Assembly: GCF_004214895.1 (NCBI RefSeq)
Contig: NZ_CP035952.1
Coordinates: forward strand, 496,001-560,000
Length of the DNA: 64,000 nucleotides
From: Pseudomonas tructae
GTDB taxonomy: Bacteria > Pseudomonadota > Gammaproteobacteria > Pseudomonadales > Pseudomonadaceae
Reading direction: 5' to 3'
Part shown: positions 8,772 to 17,053 of the stretch, one piece after another
Position numbering within the stretch: the stretch's first letter is position 1
Layout: every line of letters begins with the position of its first letter
Notes under the pieces: generated by a model
What the model saw: the letters and a program-made list of their open reading frames with translations, nothing else
Database searches by the model: none
Told to the model about the DNA's origin: nothing
Program-made: the position numbers and the translations under genes

Positions 8772-9863
8772 TCAGGCCAGCTTGATGAACATTGCACTGC
8801 CCATGACAAAGGCGCAGTCGATGTTATCCAGGTGCTGTTCGATGAAGGCATCGGCCACCCGTTGCGGGCCGTCGCCATAGGGCCAGATGTAATCATCGAT
8901 GATGATCCAGCCACCGGGCACCACCAGGTCAGCCCAGGCTTGCACGTCGGCATGGGCGCTCTCGTAGCTATGGTTGCCGTCCACGTGCAGCACGGCAATG
9001 CGTCCGCTGTAGGTGGTGGCACCGAACGCCGGCGTGTTGACCTGACGGCTGCCACGGTACGCCACGGCGGCCTCTACTGACGGCAGGCGCAGGTAGTTCA
9101 CTGCACCATTGGCATAAGGCAGCAGGTTGAGCTGGAATACGGTCAGGGCTTCGTCGGCATTGACCGGCACGCGGTCGACCAGGCCCTTCTCGTCGTTCTG
9201 GATCAGGTGTTCATTCGACCAAGGGTCGACGCACAGCAGTTTGCCGACGTTGAAGCAGTTGGCCAGGCGGCTGAGGATGAATGCCGATTTACCCCACCAG
9301 CTGCCAATCTCGACCACATCGCCTTGTGGCGCGTAGCGGAACAGTTCGCACAAGGCACGGGTTTTTTCATGATCGCACATGCCGGGAATCGACTCGGCAT
9401 GGCGGAACAGCGCAGCAAGCTCAAGGGCACTCAGAGCAGGCTTGGGCTCGGTAGCCCCAGCCAGCGGCAGTGGTTCGGCCAGTAGCGCGGCGCCAAACTG
9501 CAGGGCCTTGTTGTAAGGCGCGACTTCGCTGGCGACCGGTGATGCATTGACCAGCGTCACCCCCGGGAACGCCTCGCCAATGCACCGGCTGAGGTAGTCC
9601 CATACCACCGGGTTGGGGGTAAAGATCCCGCCGATATCGAACTCGGCGATGGCCTGGCGCAGCTTGTCGTCGAAGTCGGCGGCAGTGACGTAGGGCAGGT
9701 GCACCCAGTCCGGGTAGCTTTCACGGGAAGGGTCGTGGCCCAGGGAGGAAGAGCCGACCACGCGTTGCCCTTCGCTCAAAGCTCGCTCCAGGTAGGCCAG
9801 CGAACGGGGCATGCCCGCCGGGAAAATCAGCACGGGTTTAGCCACGGGAAGGTCCTTTTTCAC
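8772..9863 (-). CDS. Class I SAM methyltransferase fused to an ATP-grasp-type N-terminal domain
   Basis: A 363-residue protein. Residues 1 to about 130 look like the Rossmann-like pre-ATP-grasp domain of ATP-grasp ligases (VLIFPAGMPRSLAYLERAL..., then FTPNPVVWDYLSRCI and an NKALQFGAALL helix). The ATP-grasp catalytic core is absent. From about residue 155 there is a class I methyltransferase (Methyltransf_24-like): VVEIGSWWGKSAFILSRLA as the SAM-binding loop, then HVDGNHSYESAHADVQ and VVPGGWIIIDDY. It is the last gene of the nine-gene operon and overlaps its upstream neighbour by 26 bp. The acceptor substrate is unknown, probably a sugar or sugar-peptide made by the operon. Confidence 0.8.
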   Translation of the reverse strand: MKKDLPVAKPVLIFPAGMPRSLAYLERALSEGQRVVGSSSLGHDPSRESYPDWVHLPYVTAADFDDKLRQAIAEFDIGGIFTPNPVVWDYLSRCIGEAFPGVTLVNASPVASEVAPYNKALQFGAALLAEPLPLAGATEPKPALSALELAALFRHAESIPGMCDHEKTRALCELFRYAPQGDVVEIGSWWGKSAFILSRLANCFNVGKLLCVDPWSNEHLIQNDEKGLVDRVPVNADEALTVFQLNLLPYANGAVNYLRLPSVEAAVAYRGSRQVNTPAFGATTYSGRIAVLHVDGNHSYESAHADVQAWADLVVPGGWIIIDDYIWPYGDGPQRVADAFIEQHLDNIDCAFVMGSAMFIKLA

Positions 9864-10614
9864 AGAGCAGGAAGATACTCGAGCACAGGTCTGGGTAGTG
9901 CTGGCCCAACTGGTAGCAGCCTTCGAGGTACTCGTCGGAAATGATGTCGGTTTGCAGCAGGCGGTCCCACTGGAAATTGGCCAACGCCTTGAAGAAGATG
10001 CCTGAACGCTGCACCACTTTCAGCCCGGCGGCTACTGCATCGCGTTCGAGGGTATCGAGCGAGTAGGTGCAGCGATGGCCGTGCTCAAGCTCCGCCGGGG
10101 TAACCGCGGCGTTATGGCTGATCAGGCCCATTTTCACTGCAATCTGGCGCGATGGTGCATTGGCGTTCGGGCACGCGAGAAAGAAGCGCCCGCCTTCTGC
10201 CAGCCACTCGTCGTTGATCCGGCGCAGCACTGCAACCGGGTCATCCAGGTGTTCGAGCACATGGGTGAGGATGATGTTGTCGTAACGGCGTGGCAGGGTC
10301 ACGGTCTCGAACATCGAATTGACGTAGTTGACCCGGTCGCCGAATTTTTCCCGGGCTTCGCCAAGGGCTTCGTCGGACGCTTCGACGCAGGTGATATCGT
10401 CGAAATGCTCGAGAAAGCGGCGCGTGAATTCGCCTTTGAAACTGCCCAGCTCAAGCAGGCTGCCTGGGCGGAAGAAGGGCTGGAAAGAGCGGATCATGTA
10501 CGGGTGCATCACGTCGTAGTCAAACGAGTATGCGTACTTGCGACCGCTGTCCTTGATATCGGAATCGGTAAATTCCAAGTTATGGTTTCTTTGCTTTTCC
10601 ACAGTGTTCCCCAT
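9838..10614 (-). CDS. Class I SAM-dependent methyltransferase
   Basis: A 258-residue methyltransferase. The SAM-binding motif is LLELGSFKGEFTRRFLE (about residues 53-69), followed by the acidic loop CVEASDEAL and the motif NIILTHVLEHLDDP. The family (Methyltransf_11/23) methylates sugars and small molecules in many glycan and secondary-metabolite loci. It resembles the other methyltransferase of the operon (15036-15758) in layout, including the C-terminal GIFFKALANFQWDRLL segment. The start follows the upstream propeller gene stop by 6 bp. Substrate unknown. Confidence 0.85.
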   Translation of the reverse strand: MGNTVEKQRNHNLEFTDSDIKDSGRKYAYSFDYDVMHPYMIRSFQPFFRPGSLLELGSFKGEFTRRFLEHFDDITCVEASDEALGEAREKFGDRVNYVNSMFETVTLPRRYDNIILTHVLEHLDDPVAVLRRINDEWLAEGGRFFLACPNANAPSRQIAVKMGLISHNAAVTPAELEHGHRCTYSLDTLERDAVAAGLKVVQRSGIFFKALANFQWDRLLQTDIISDEYLEGCYQLGQHYPDLCSSIFLLCEKGPSRG

Positions 10615-10620
10615 TGGAAT

Positions 10621-11577
10621 CTAGTCGCTTTCCAGCACTGCCAGACCGAAGCCGTGGCGCCCGAATTCGTTGCCGTTGTACAGCAGGTAAACATTGCCTT
10701 GGCTCTGGAACAGATGCGGATAGCACTGCATCTGCGCGTCCCAGCCGTCACTTGAAACATCAATGCCTGCCAGGCTGTCGTCACGCTCCCAGTTCAGCAG
10801 ATCGGTTGAACGGGCATAACCCAGGCGATAACCGCGGCTGGGGTCCTGGCGGAAACCATAAGCCTGGCGATAGCAGAAATACATGTGATAGACGCCGTTG
10901 ATCTCGACCACCGTCGGTAATGCCTGGCATTCGTCGGCATTCAGCCGGTCGCTGATGATCTGCAGACCGTCCCGCTGCCACTCGACACCATCATGGGATG
11001 TGGCATGGGCAATCTTGTAGACCCGGTCAGGTGCATCGGCGTCGCTGAACTTCTTCCATTGGGTACCGAAGATGTACCACATATGAAAGCGCTCACCGTG
11101 ACGCTGCACGAAGGCATCTGCCACCAGAAACGGCTCTTTCAGCGAAGCCGCCATCACCGGCCCGGTGCCGTGGCGCTGGAAGGTCCGGCCCTGGTCATGA
11201 CTGATCGCCAGGCCGATGGCTGCATCGGCAGACACCGATACCTTGCGGTTCCAGCCTGTGGTGTAGGCCAGTACCCGGTCGCCGTCCTTGAGTACGTTGA
11301 TCGGGAAGATCCCGTGTTCGTCGAAACAACCCAGGCCACCGATAGGCAGGACCGTGTGCTTCGAAACATCGAGCAAACGGCTCATGTCCAGCGAGTAGTC
11401 AGCGTACGCGACATGACTGATGAACTTGCCCAGACTGTCGCGCTCACGGGTGGAGAAATACACCCGCACCCGGTCTTCAAGCACCAGGGTCTGCGGCGAC
11501 TGGGCGAACTCCACGCAACGGTTGGCCAAGCTGTGTTCGGTCGGGTCGAAGACCTTGCCGAGTTTTTTCCACTTCAT
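10621..11577 (-). CDS. Five-bladed beta-propeller glycosidase-like protein (copy 2)
   Basis: A 318-residue protein made of repeated beta-propeller blades like GH32/43/62/68-type enzymes: CVEFAQSPQTLVLEDRVRVYFSTR, GLAISHDQGRTFQRHG, IAHATSHDGVEWQRDG and YHMYFCYRQ. It is paralogous to the next gene upstream: both begin KWKKLGKVFDP and end GFGLAVLE. The ATG at 11577 overlaps the upstream stop as ATGA with GGGGGCAGG before it, so I prefer it to a TTG at 11589. There is no signal peptide, so it is cytoplasmic and unlikely to be a secreted glycanase. Relatives occur in polysaccharide loci, where catalytic function is unproven. Confidence 0.78.
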   Translation of the reverse strand: MKWKKLGKVFDPTEHSLANRCVEFAQSPQTLVLEDRVRVYFSTRERDSLGKFISHVAYADYSLDMSRLLDVSKHTVLPIGGLGCFDEHGIFPINVLKDGDRVLAYTTGWNRKVSVSADAAIGLAISHDQGRTFQRHGTGPVMAASLKEPFLVADAFVQRHGERFHMWYIFGTQWKKFSDADAPDRVYKIAHATSHDGVEWQRDGLQIISDRLNADECQALPTVVEINGVYHMYFCYRQAYGFRQDPSRGYRLGYARSTDLLNWERDDSLAGIDVSSDGWDAQMQCYPHLFQSQGNVYLLYNGNEFGRHGFGLAVLESD

Positions 11578-12548
11578 GCCTGCCCCCAAGCGTTTTCATC
11601 TTCCAGTACCGCCAGACCGAAGCCGGCACGGCCCATGCCATTGCCCTGGTAGAGCATGTAGGTGGCGCCGTCGAGTTCGAACACGTGTGGATAGTTGACC
11701 ATCTCCGAGTCCCAGCCCGTTTCACCCAGGGCAATATCAACCAGCGTATCGTCTCGCTGCCAGTCGATCATGTCCGTCGAGCAGGCGTAGCCGATGCGGT
11801 AGCCCCCCTCGCGGCCCTTGTAGTTGCGGATGTCGCGATAGGAAAAGAACATGTGATAGCGGCCGTTCCGGTAGATCACATCCGGGCAGGCCTGGCATTC
11901 ATGCTCACCGAGTTTGTCCGCGATCAGGTCCTTGCCGACTTTGACCCAGTCGATACCATTGTCAGAGGTGGCCATGCGAATCTTGTACAGCGGCTCAGGC
12001 TTGCCGTCGGTCATCCGCCATTCCTTGCCCGCCACGTACCAGAGCTGCCATTGGCCATTGAACCGGCGAATACGCGGACTGCCGAGTAGAAACGGTTCAT
12101 CGGCGCTGTAGGGGAGTACCGGCCCGTCGCCCAGGCGCTGGAACGTTTCGCCGCCGTCGCGGCTGATGGCCAGTCCGATTGCTGCGTTGAACGGCACGGA
12201 TTCGCAGCGCGTCCAGCCGGCGTAATAAGCACGGACCTCGTCGCCATCGGCAATCACCGAGACAGGATAGGTGCCGAACTCATCAAAGGTACCGAACTTG
12301 CCCAGCGCCATGACCGGCTGCGGGCAAATCCGAAAGACCTTGCTCAGATCGTTACGGTCCAGGTCAATGTAGGAGATGTAGCTGAGGTATTGCCCGTCCG
12401 CACCCGGCGCCGGACGTGAGCAGAAGTACACGCGCACGTAGGTTGGGGTTACCAGAACTGAAGGTGACTGGGCGAATTCGTGCATCCAGGTCGGCTCGGT
12501 CAGATCCTTGGGATCGAACACTTTGCCAAGTTTTTTCCATTTGAACAT
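11574..12548 (-). CDS. Five-bladed beta-propeller glycosidase-like protein (copy 1)
   Basis: A 324-residue cytoplasmic beta-propeller protein related to its downstream neighbour over the whole length. Shared segments include FAQSPSVLV, VRVYF, AAIGLAISRDGGETFQR and YHMFFSYRD. The motif ECQACPDVIYRNGRYHMFF recalls the acidic residues of GH43-type blades. The start MFKWKK (12548) is chosen over a TTG two codons upstream because it gives the same N-terminus as the paralogue. It follows the phosphoesterase stop by 13 bp. It could hydrolyse or transfer a sugar inside the operon's pathway; this is inference. Confidence 0.78.
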   Translation of the reverse strand: MFKWKKLGKVFDPKDLTEPTWMHEFAQSPSVLVTPTYVRVYFCSRPAPGADGQYLSYISYIDLDRNDLSKVFRICPQPVMALGKFGTFDEFGTYPVSVIADGDEVRAYYAGWTRCESVPFNAAIGLAISRDGGETFQRLGDGPVLPYSADEPFLLGSPRIRRFNGQWQLWYVAGKEWRMTDGKPEPLYKIRMATSDNGIDWVKVGKDLIADKLGEHECQACPDVIYRNGRYHMFFSYRDIRNYKGREGGYRIGYACSTDMIDWQRDDTLVDIALGETGWDSEMVNYPHVFELDGATYMLYQGNGMGRAGFGLAVLEDENAWGQA

Positions 12549-12561
12549 GTGCAATCCCGCT

Positions 12562-13239
12562 TCAGTCGGCCAGGCGGCGCAAGCGCGCAGCGCCGGTCTT
12601 CAGACCGCCATAGTAGTAATCGTTGAAACCTGCGGCTTCCATCAGGTCGAACACTGTCTGCATGTCGTACTCGACACGGTGCAGGGTGAAATCGCCATTC
12701 TCGTAGACGGCAAAGGCTGCACGTGGGTTGCCATCGCGCGGCTGGCCCACCGACCCTGGGTTGCAGTAGATCTTTTCGCCAAAATGTTTGACGGTCTGGT
12801 GATGGGTGTGGCCAGAAACGAACACCCGCCCCTCTACTTGCTCGAAGTACTCAGCCGTAGGCTTGAGGTACTCATCGATCGGATCGCCCCAACCACCATG
12901 GACCATGCGCACCTCGCCGATCTGACGCTGCAGGGGGAAGCTGCGCAGCCAATCCAGGTGTTCGGCCTTGATGACCGTGCGCAGGTAGGCCAGGCAATCG
13001 TTGACGCTACGCGAACGCGGGCAGAAGCCGCCACCGGCCATGTACCAGTCGTGGTTGCCCATCACGCAGGGGATTTCGCGGTCGCGCAGTTCCTGGCAGC
13101 ACTCGTTGATCTGGGCGTAGTAGCCCACAACGTCGCCAGCGCAGTAGATGCTGGTCACACCCAGGCGGTCGATCTCGGCCAGCACTGCCTTGAGCGCTTC
13201 ATAATTGCCGTGGATATCAGAGATGAACGCCGTCTTCAT
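12562..13239 (-). CDS. Calcineurin-like metallophosphoesterase (YfcE/MJ0936-type)
   Basis: A 225-residue protein with all dimetal phosphoesterase motifs: FISDIHGNYEAL, CAGDVVGYY, VMGNHDWY, MVHGGW and VSGHTHHQ. The start MKTAFISDIHGN at 13239 gives the usual N-terminus; the longer open frame upstream lies over the neighbouring ATP-grasp gene. The coding overlap is 23 bp. Family members hydrolyse phosphodiesters or phosphomonoesters. Here it may dephosphorylate an intermediate of the tailoring pathway. Confidence 0.88.
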   Translation of the reverse strand: MKTAFISDIHGNYEALKAVLAEIDRLGVTSIYCAGDVVGYYAQINECCQELRDREIPCVMGNHDWYMAGGGFCPRSRSVNDCLAYLRTVIKAEHLDWLRSFPLQRQIGEVRMVHGGWGDPIDEYLKPTAEYFEQVEGRVFVSGHTHHQTVKHFGEKIYCNPGSVGQPRDGNPRAAFAVYENGDFTLHRVEYDMQTVFDLMEAAGFNDYYYGGLKTGAARLRRLAD

Positions 13240-14194
13240 AGAAAATCTGCTCGTCGGTGTAGCGTACGGCGCGACCACGGCGGATGGCCGGCTGCACCGG
13301 ATCGCGTTGATCCAGGAAATAGTCCAGGGCCATGGCACTTTCGTTGTAACCGAAGGCGCTGCGGATGGAGGTGGACGAAGAAATCCGTGGGTTGATCTCC
13401 AGCAGCTTGGGCCCCTGGGCGCAACCGCGGAACTGGAAGTTGGTCGGCCCCAGCGGGCGGAACAGGCGACACAGTTCATCGATGGCTGGAATGAACTGCG
13501 CCGAGTCGACCACTTCGGCCTTGTCGGTGAAGCCATCGCGCGACAGCTTGCGGCGCAGAGTCATGCTGGCGAAGGAGCCGCCGCGGCCATCGCAGAATGC
13601 CGAGGTGGTGAACTCTTCATCATCGTTGCCGACAATCGGCTGGGCCATCAGTACCGGGCCAATGTCGGTGCGATACTGCTGAAACTGCGCTTCGCAGCTG
13701 ACCCGCACGATGCCTTTGGAACCAAATCCACGGCGTGGCTTGAGCAAGAATGGCAGGCCGAAGCGGGCGACCAGCGTGGCATAGTCCTGTTCCAGTGAGC
13801 TGTCGATGGCGCAGGCGACGCCGGCTGCCAACAGCTGCTGGTAGAAGCCCCACTTGTCCTTGCACAAGCCGATCAAGGCCGGGTCATTGAGCAACGGCAG
13901 GGCGCCTGTGCTGCTGATTTGCGGGATGTGCTCGACCCAGTGATACATGTCGGCCTCGATACCCGGGATCAACATGTCAATGTGCTGACGCCGCAAGGTG
14001 TCCAGCAACCAGTCGAGGTACTCCGGCGCCGAGGTGGGCGGCGCCTGTTCGAAGACATCGCAAAACGCCGGTGCGACCGAGTCATCATAGATGGTCGTGC
14101 CGACCAGCAGGCAATCCGGCCTGGCCTGGCGTAGCGCGCGCAAAATGCCGTAACCGACGATACCGCTGGCGCCGGATACCAGGATTCTTTTCAT
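13217..14194 (-). CDS. ATP-grasp ligase
   Basis: A 325-residue ATP-grasp enzyme. The N-terminal Rossmann-like part starts ILVSGASGIVGYGILRALRQA and contains the DMLIPGIEADM segment. The ATP-binding subdomain has GLPFLLKPRRGFGSKGIVRV. The metal and catalytic part has PKLLEINPRISSSTSIRSAFG, with the metal-ligand Glu-Ile-Asn-Pro-Arg. The architecture is CarB-like, as in enzymes that make amide or peptide bonds via acyl-phosphates. Its ATG overlaps the stop of the upstream epimerase gene by 4 bp. In a glycan or peptide pathway it would join an amino acid or acid to an amine; the exact substrate is unknown. Confidence 0.87.
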   Translation of the reverse strand: MKRILVSGASGIVGYGILRALRQARPDCLLVGTTIYDDSVAPAFCDVFEQAPPTSAPEYLDWLLDTLRRQHIDMLIPGIEADMYHWVEHIPQISSTGALPLLNDPALIGLCKDKWGFYQQLLAAGVACAIDSSLEQDYATLVARFGLPFLLKPRRGFGSKGIVRVSCEAQFQQYRTDIGPVLMAQPIVGNDDEEFTTSAFCDGRGGSFASMTLRRKLSRDGFTDKAEVVDSAQFIPAIDELCRLFRPLGPTNFQFRGCAQGPKLLEINPRISSSTSIRSAFGYNESAMALDYFLDQRDPVQPAIRRGRAVRYTDEQIFYEDGVHL

Positions 14195-15039
14195 CGTGCT
14201 TGCAACCTGCTGTCGACCAGGCGCCCGAGGCCTTGCTCCAGGCTGATGGACGGGTAAAGCCCGAGAGTACGGTAGAGGGTGTCGTCGTAGGCAAAGACGT
14301 TATCGCTGATAGCACTCTTGCTGGTGTCGAAGCTTACGCTACTGCTCGAGCCGGCGGCCTGGACCAGCGCACTGGCCACGCCAAAGAGGCTGGCATCCTG
14401 TGGGTGGGTGCAGGTGTACAGGCCTTCAACCCGGTCTTTGATGACCGCGCTGATAATCTTGCAAAGGTCATCGATATGCAGGTAATTCCGGCGCGCATCG
14501 TGGTTGCCGTAGATAACGATGTCATGGTTGCTCAGGGCTTTGTCCAGGGTGCCATAGATGAACGCCTGGTGACGCCTGAAGCTGTCGGGCTCACCGTATA
14601 GCTGCGATGGCCTGAGCACTGTGCAGGCCAATTCGGCCCGGGCACAGTACATCTGCACCAGCTCATCACCATGGCGTTTGGAGAGACCATAAATGCCGTA
14701 GAAATCGCTTCGGCTGTCCAGTTCGGCGTTGATACTGGAGATCTGTACGAAATGTTGCACACCTGCGCGTTGGGCTGCATCGCAGAGCTTAAGCGCGCCC
14801 AGGGCATTGATGTGTTCAGCCGTGAGCAGGGCGTTGATGTCGCCGTCGACAAAACTGGCGGCGGTATTGATCACAACATCGATGCCAGGCGGCAGGCTGA
14901 TCTGATCAGCCGACCCGCTCAGGTCCAGTTCCAGCGCACAGCCGCTGCGGCCTGCCGTGAGCACTTCGGCAAAGGTCGCCAGCACTGGCTGCAGTGCCTG
15001 TGCCAGAGAGGACTGGCCGCCAACGAGCAGAATCTTCAT
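14191..15039 (-). CDS. NAD(P)-dependent epimerase/dehydratase (extended SDR)
   Basis: A 282-residue nucleotide-sugar-type SDR. It has an N-terminal glycine motif LLVGGQSSLAQALQ, an active-site YGIYGLSKRHGDELV (Tyr-x3-Lys) and an upstream Ser in FVQISSINAE. The segments VLRPSQLYGEPD and RRNYLHIDDLCKII are standard for sugar epimerases, dehydratases and reductases. The start at 15039 has ATGA overlap with the upstream methyltransferase. The glycine motif GGxxxxA is looser than the classical GxxGxxG. It probably modifies a nucleotide sugar in the operon's pathway. Confidence 0.85.
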   Translation of the reverse strand: MKILLVGGQSSLAQALQPVLATFAEVLTAGRSGCALELDLSGSADQISLPPGIDVVINTAASFVDGDINALLTAEHINALGALKLCDAAQRAGVQHFVQISSINAELDSRSDFYGIYGLSKRHGDELVQMYCARAELACTVLRPSQLYGEPDSFRRHQAFIYGTLDKALSNHDIVIYGNHDARRNYLHIDDLCKIISAVIKDRVEGLYTCTHPQDASLFGVASALVQAAGSSSSVSFDTSKSAISDNVFAYDDTLYRTLGLYPSISLEQGLGRLVDSRLQAR

Positions 15040-15758
15040 CGTGCGGAAATCTCGGCGAACAAGCCGCAGCTCAGTTCTGGATAGTCGACACCGATGGTGC
15101 AAAGGCCTTCGATCACCTGGCGATCCAGTTGCAGCGAGAGGATCTGCCGAGTGGTGAACGGCTTGAGGTAGATGCCTTCCAGGCGATCAACGCGGCAACC
15201 GGCCTGGGCGACGTCGTCGCTGAGTGTGGCGACGGTGTAAAAGCGCTGATGGCCTAGCAAGTGATCGTTTTCGGACAAGGTCGTCACGTCGTCAAGCAGC
15301 CCGGCCAACTGACCCAGCCTGCGGTTGAGCACTTCGGCGTTGGGCACGGCAATGAACATCCTCCCACCGGGGGCGAGAAACTCGCGAAAGCGTCGCAGAA
15401 TCACCAGCGGATCATCGACGTGCTCCAGGATGAAGCCCATCACGATCACGTCAAAGCGCTCATCGGTGCTGAACTTCTCGAACCAGGTCTCGATGATCTG
15501 CGCCCGGCACTCGGGGTGTTTGCTGTGGAAATTGTCGATAACGGCAGGCGAGCCCTCCAGCACCACGTGGCGCTCGAAGCGGCGCGAAAAAATATCCGTG
15601 GTATAGCCGTGGCCCAGGCCCAGTTCCAGCAACGAACGAGCGGCACCCGCATGGTGCAGGACGCGCTGCGGATACCAGGTCAGGAGAATCTCGTTGTCGA
15701 AATCGTACAGGTTGTCGCCCTGATAGGCGGCCACGTGTTTATCCAGCGTATTGCTCAT
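15036..15758 (-). CDS. Class I SAM-dependent methyltransferase
   Basis: A 240-residue methyltransferase with the SAM motif SLLELGLGHGYTTDIFSRRF (about residues 41-61), the post-I region VVLEGSPAVIDNF, the motif VIVMGFILEHVDDP, then APGGRMFIAVPNAE. It shares layout and C-terminal style with the operon's second methyltransferase. It starts 9 bp after the stop of the WbqC-like gene, and its stop overlaps the epimerase start. Substrate unknown. Confidence 0.86.
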   Translation of the reverse strand: MSNTLDKHVAAYQGDNLYDFDNEILLTWYPQRVLHHAGAARSLLELGLGHGYTTDIFSRRFERHVVLEGSPAVIDNFHSKHPECRAQIIETWFEKFSTDERFDVIVMGFILEHVDDPLVILRRFREFLAPGGRMFIAVPNAEVLNRRLGQLAGLLDDVTTLSENDHLLGHQRFYTVATLSDDVAQAGCRVDRLEGIYLKPFTTRQILSLQLDRQVIEGLCTIGVDYPELSCGLFAEISAR

Positions 15759-15767
15759 CTTTTCCCC

Positions 15768-16466
15768 TCAAACCAGTTCATAGCGAGCATTGACGATGGC
15801 GCGGACCTGCTCTGGCGCATTGAACATCATCACATCCACCATGGAAAGCCAGGGCACGAAGGGTGCGCCGAACTGCGGATAGTCCAGGGAATGCGAGCGG
15901 ATGAAGCGCAGCTCGGTGCCTTGAGCGCGAAACACCTCGCGATCGTACAGCTCGGTGCCGCCGATGGCATTGATGTAAGTCTCTGCGCCCAGCGCCTTGC
16001 ACAGTGCCAAGACTTTGTCCTGGCCTTTCAATTGGTGATCGATGTCGATCTGCGATGACACTCGGATCTGCGTGTTCAATTGCAAATAGGCGCAGATTTC
16101 GACAATAGCGTTATAGATGTAGCGGAACAGGTTGTGCTCTTCGCTGCTGACAATGCGCTGCAGCAAGGGCCAGACCTGTGCGAAATACGGTGCCTGGCTA
16201 TAGGCGCCCTTGAACTGATTGAGCAGCTTGCTGCGGTCGAACTCGGCGCTCAGCTCGCGCTGAACCACATCGAGGCTGTCGGAGTCTTTCTTTAGCGCCA
16301 GTGAAAACATCGCATCACTGCCGTTTTGCAGTAGACGGTTGCGATTGATCCAGCCCTTTTTGGTGTACTTGATGTTGTCGTACACCACGAACACATCCGC
16401 TGCCGCGATCAGCTGGAAATAGCCGATGTAGGGCAGGAAGTAGGGCTGCATGATCGATAATTTCAT
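15768..16466 (-). CDS. WbqC-like family protein (first gene of the nine-gene operon)
   Basis: A 232-residue protein with the WbqC hallmark N-terminus MKLSIMQPYFLPYIGYFQLI and VYDNIKYTKKGWINRN, plus the C-terminal GTELYD...FIRSHSLDYPQFG...LSMVDVMMFN. WbqC proteins occur in O-antigen, capsule and flagellin-glycan loci and in some amino-acid-modifying pathways; their biochemistry is poorly defined. The start at 16466 is fixed by the conserved N-terminus, although no strong ribosome site is visible. It is the first gene of the operon, so the promoter should lie in the roughly 300 bp between here and the tRNA terminator. Confidence 0.88.
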   Translation of the reverse strand: MKLSIMQPYFLPYIGYFQLIAAADVFVVYDNIKYTKKGWINRNRLLQNGSDAMFSLALKKDSDSLDVVQRELSAEFDRSKLLNQFKGAYSQAPYFAQVWPLLQRIVSSEEHNLFRYIYNAIVEICAYLQLNTQIRVSSQIDIDHQLKGQDKVLALCKALGAETYINAIGGTELYDREVFRAQGTELRFIRSHSLDYPQFGAPFVPWLSMVDVMMFNAPEQVRAIVNARYELV

Positions 16467-16759
16467 GGTGCAACGGTCCGGCAGTGGAGCGCGCAGGGCG
16501 CGCAGTTCGGCACGTCCGGTAACGGGCGTGATGACAAGAACGATTCTCGCCAATCTGTGCAGTTAGTCGGCCGCAGAACCGATCCCTTGAGCGCCTGAGG
16601 ATGGGCGGCGTTTGCCGCAGCACAATACCCGAGCCACCCCTGGGCCTCAACGGCTGCGGCTTGGCGACGGCCTGGCGGCAGTGGCCCGACAGATGAGCGG
16701 TCGGTTTGAGGGGCGTGATCCTCGCGCAGGGATTTGTTTCTTCAGATTTCGCCAGAAAC
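16467..16759. other. Intergenic region before the nine-gene operon
   Basis: About 290 bp with no supported gene. It must contain the promoter of the WbqC-led operon unless transcription reads through from tRNA-Arg, whose terminator makes that less likely. I see no convincing -35/-10 pair or strong palindrome. Confidence 0.5.
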
Positions 16760-16789
16760 AAAAAAGGCCCAGGTATTCACCTGAGCCTT
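16760..16789 (-). terminator. Rho-independent terminator of tRNA-Arg
   Basis: On the minus strand AAGGCTCAGGT pairs with ACCTGGGCCTT (one G-U) around a 4-nt loop, followed by a run of six T. It lies 8 bp past the tRNA CCA end. Confidence 0.88.
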
Positions 16790-16797
16790 GATCGATA

Positions 16798-16874
16798 TGG
16801 CGCACTCGGCGGGATTCGAACCCACGACCCCTGCCTTCGGAGGGCAGTACTCTATCCAGCTGAGCTACGAGTGC
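16798..16874 (-). tRNA. tRNA-Arg (anticodon CCG)
   Basis: A 77-nt cloverleaf including an encoded CCA. The acceptor stem GCACTCG/CGAGTGC is perfect (16868-16874 with 16802-16808). The D-arm has AGCTCAGCTGGATAGAG. The anticodon loop CTCCGAA lies on the stem CTGCC/GGCAG, and the T-arm contains GGTTCGAATCC. Positions 34-36 read CCG, giving tRNA-Arg for CGG codons. Confidence 0.97.
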
Positions 16875-17053
16875 AGCGCGGGCGCCATGATACCCATCTA
16901 GGCTAGCGGCGTCCATCGTCAGAATGGCTGTGGTCGATTTCGCACACTCAAGGGGCCATAAGTGACGTTGATCCGAAAAAATTAGCCGCACAGCGCTTTT
17001 TGTTCTTTTTTTCGAACACCCTATTGTCCTTTCTCCTCGTTGATCCTAGGATT

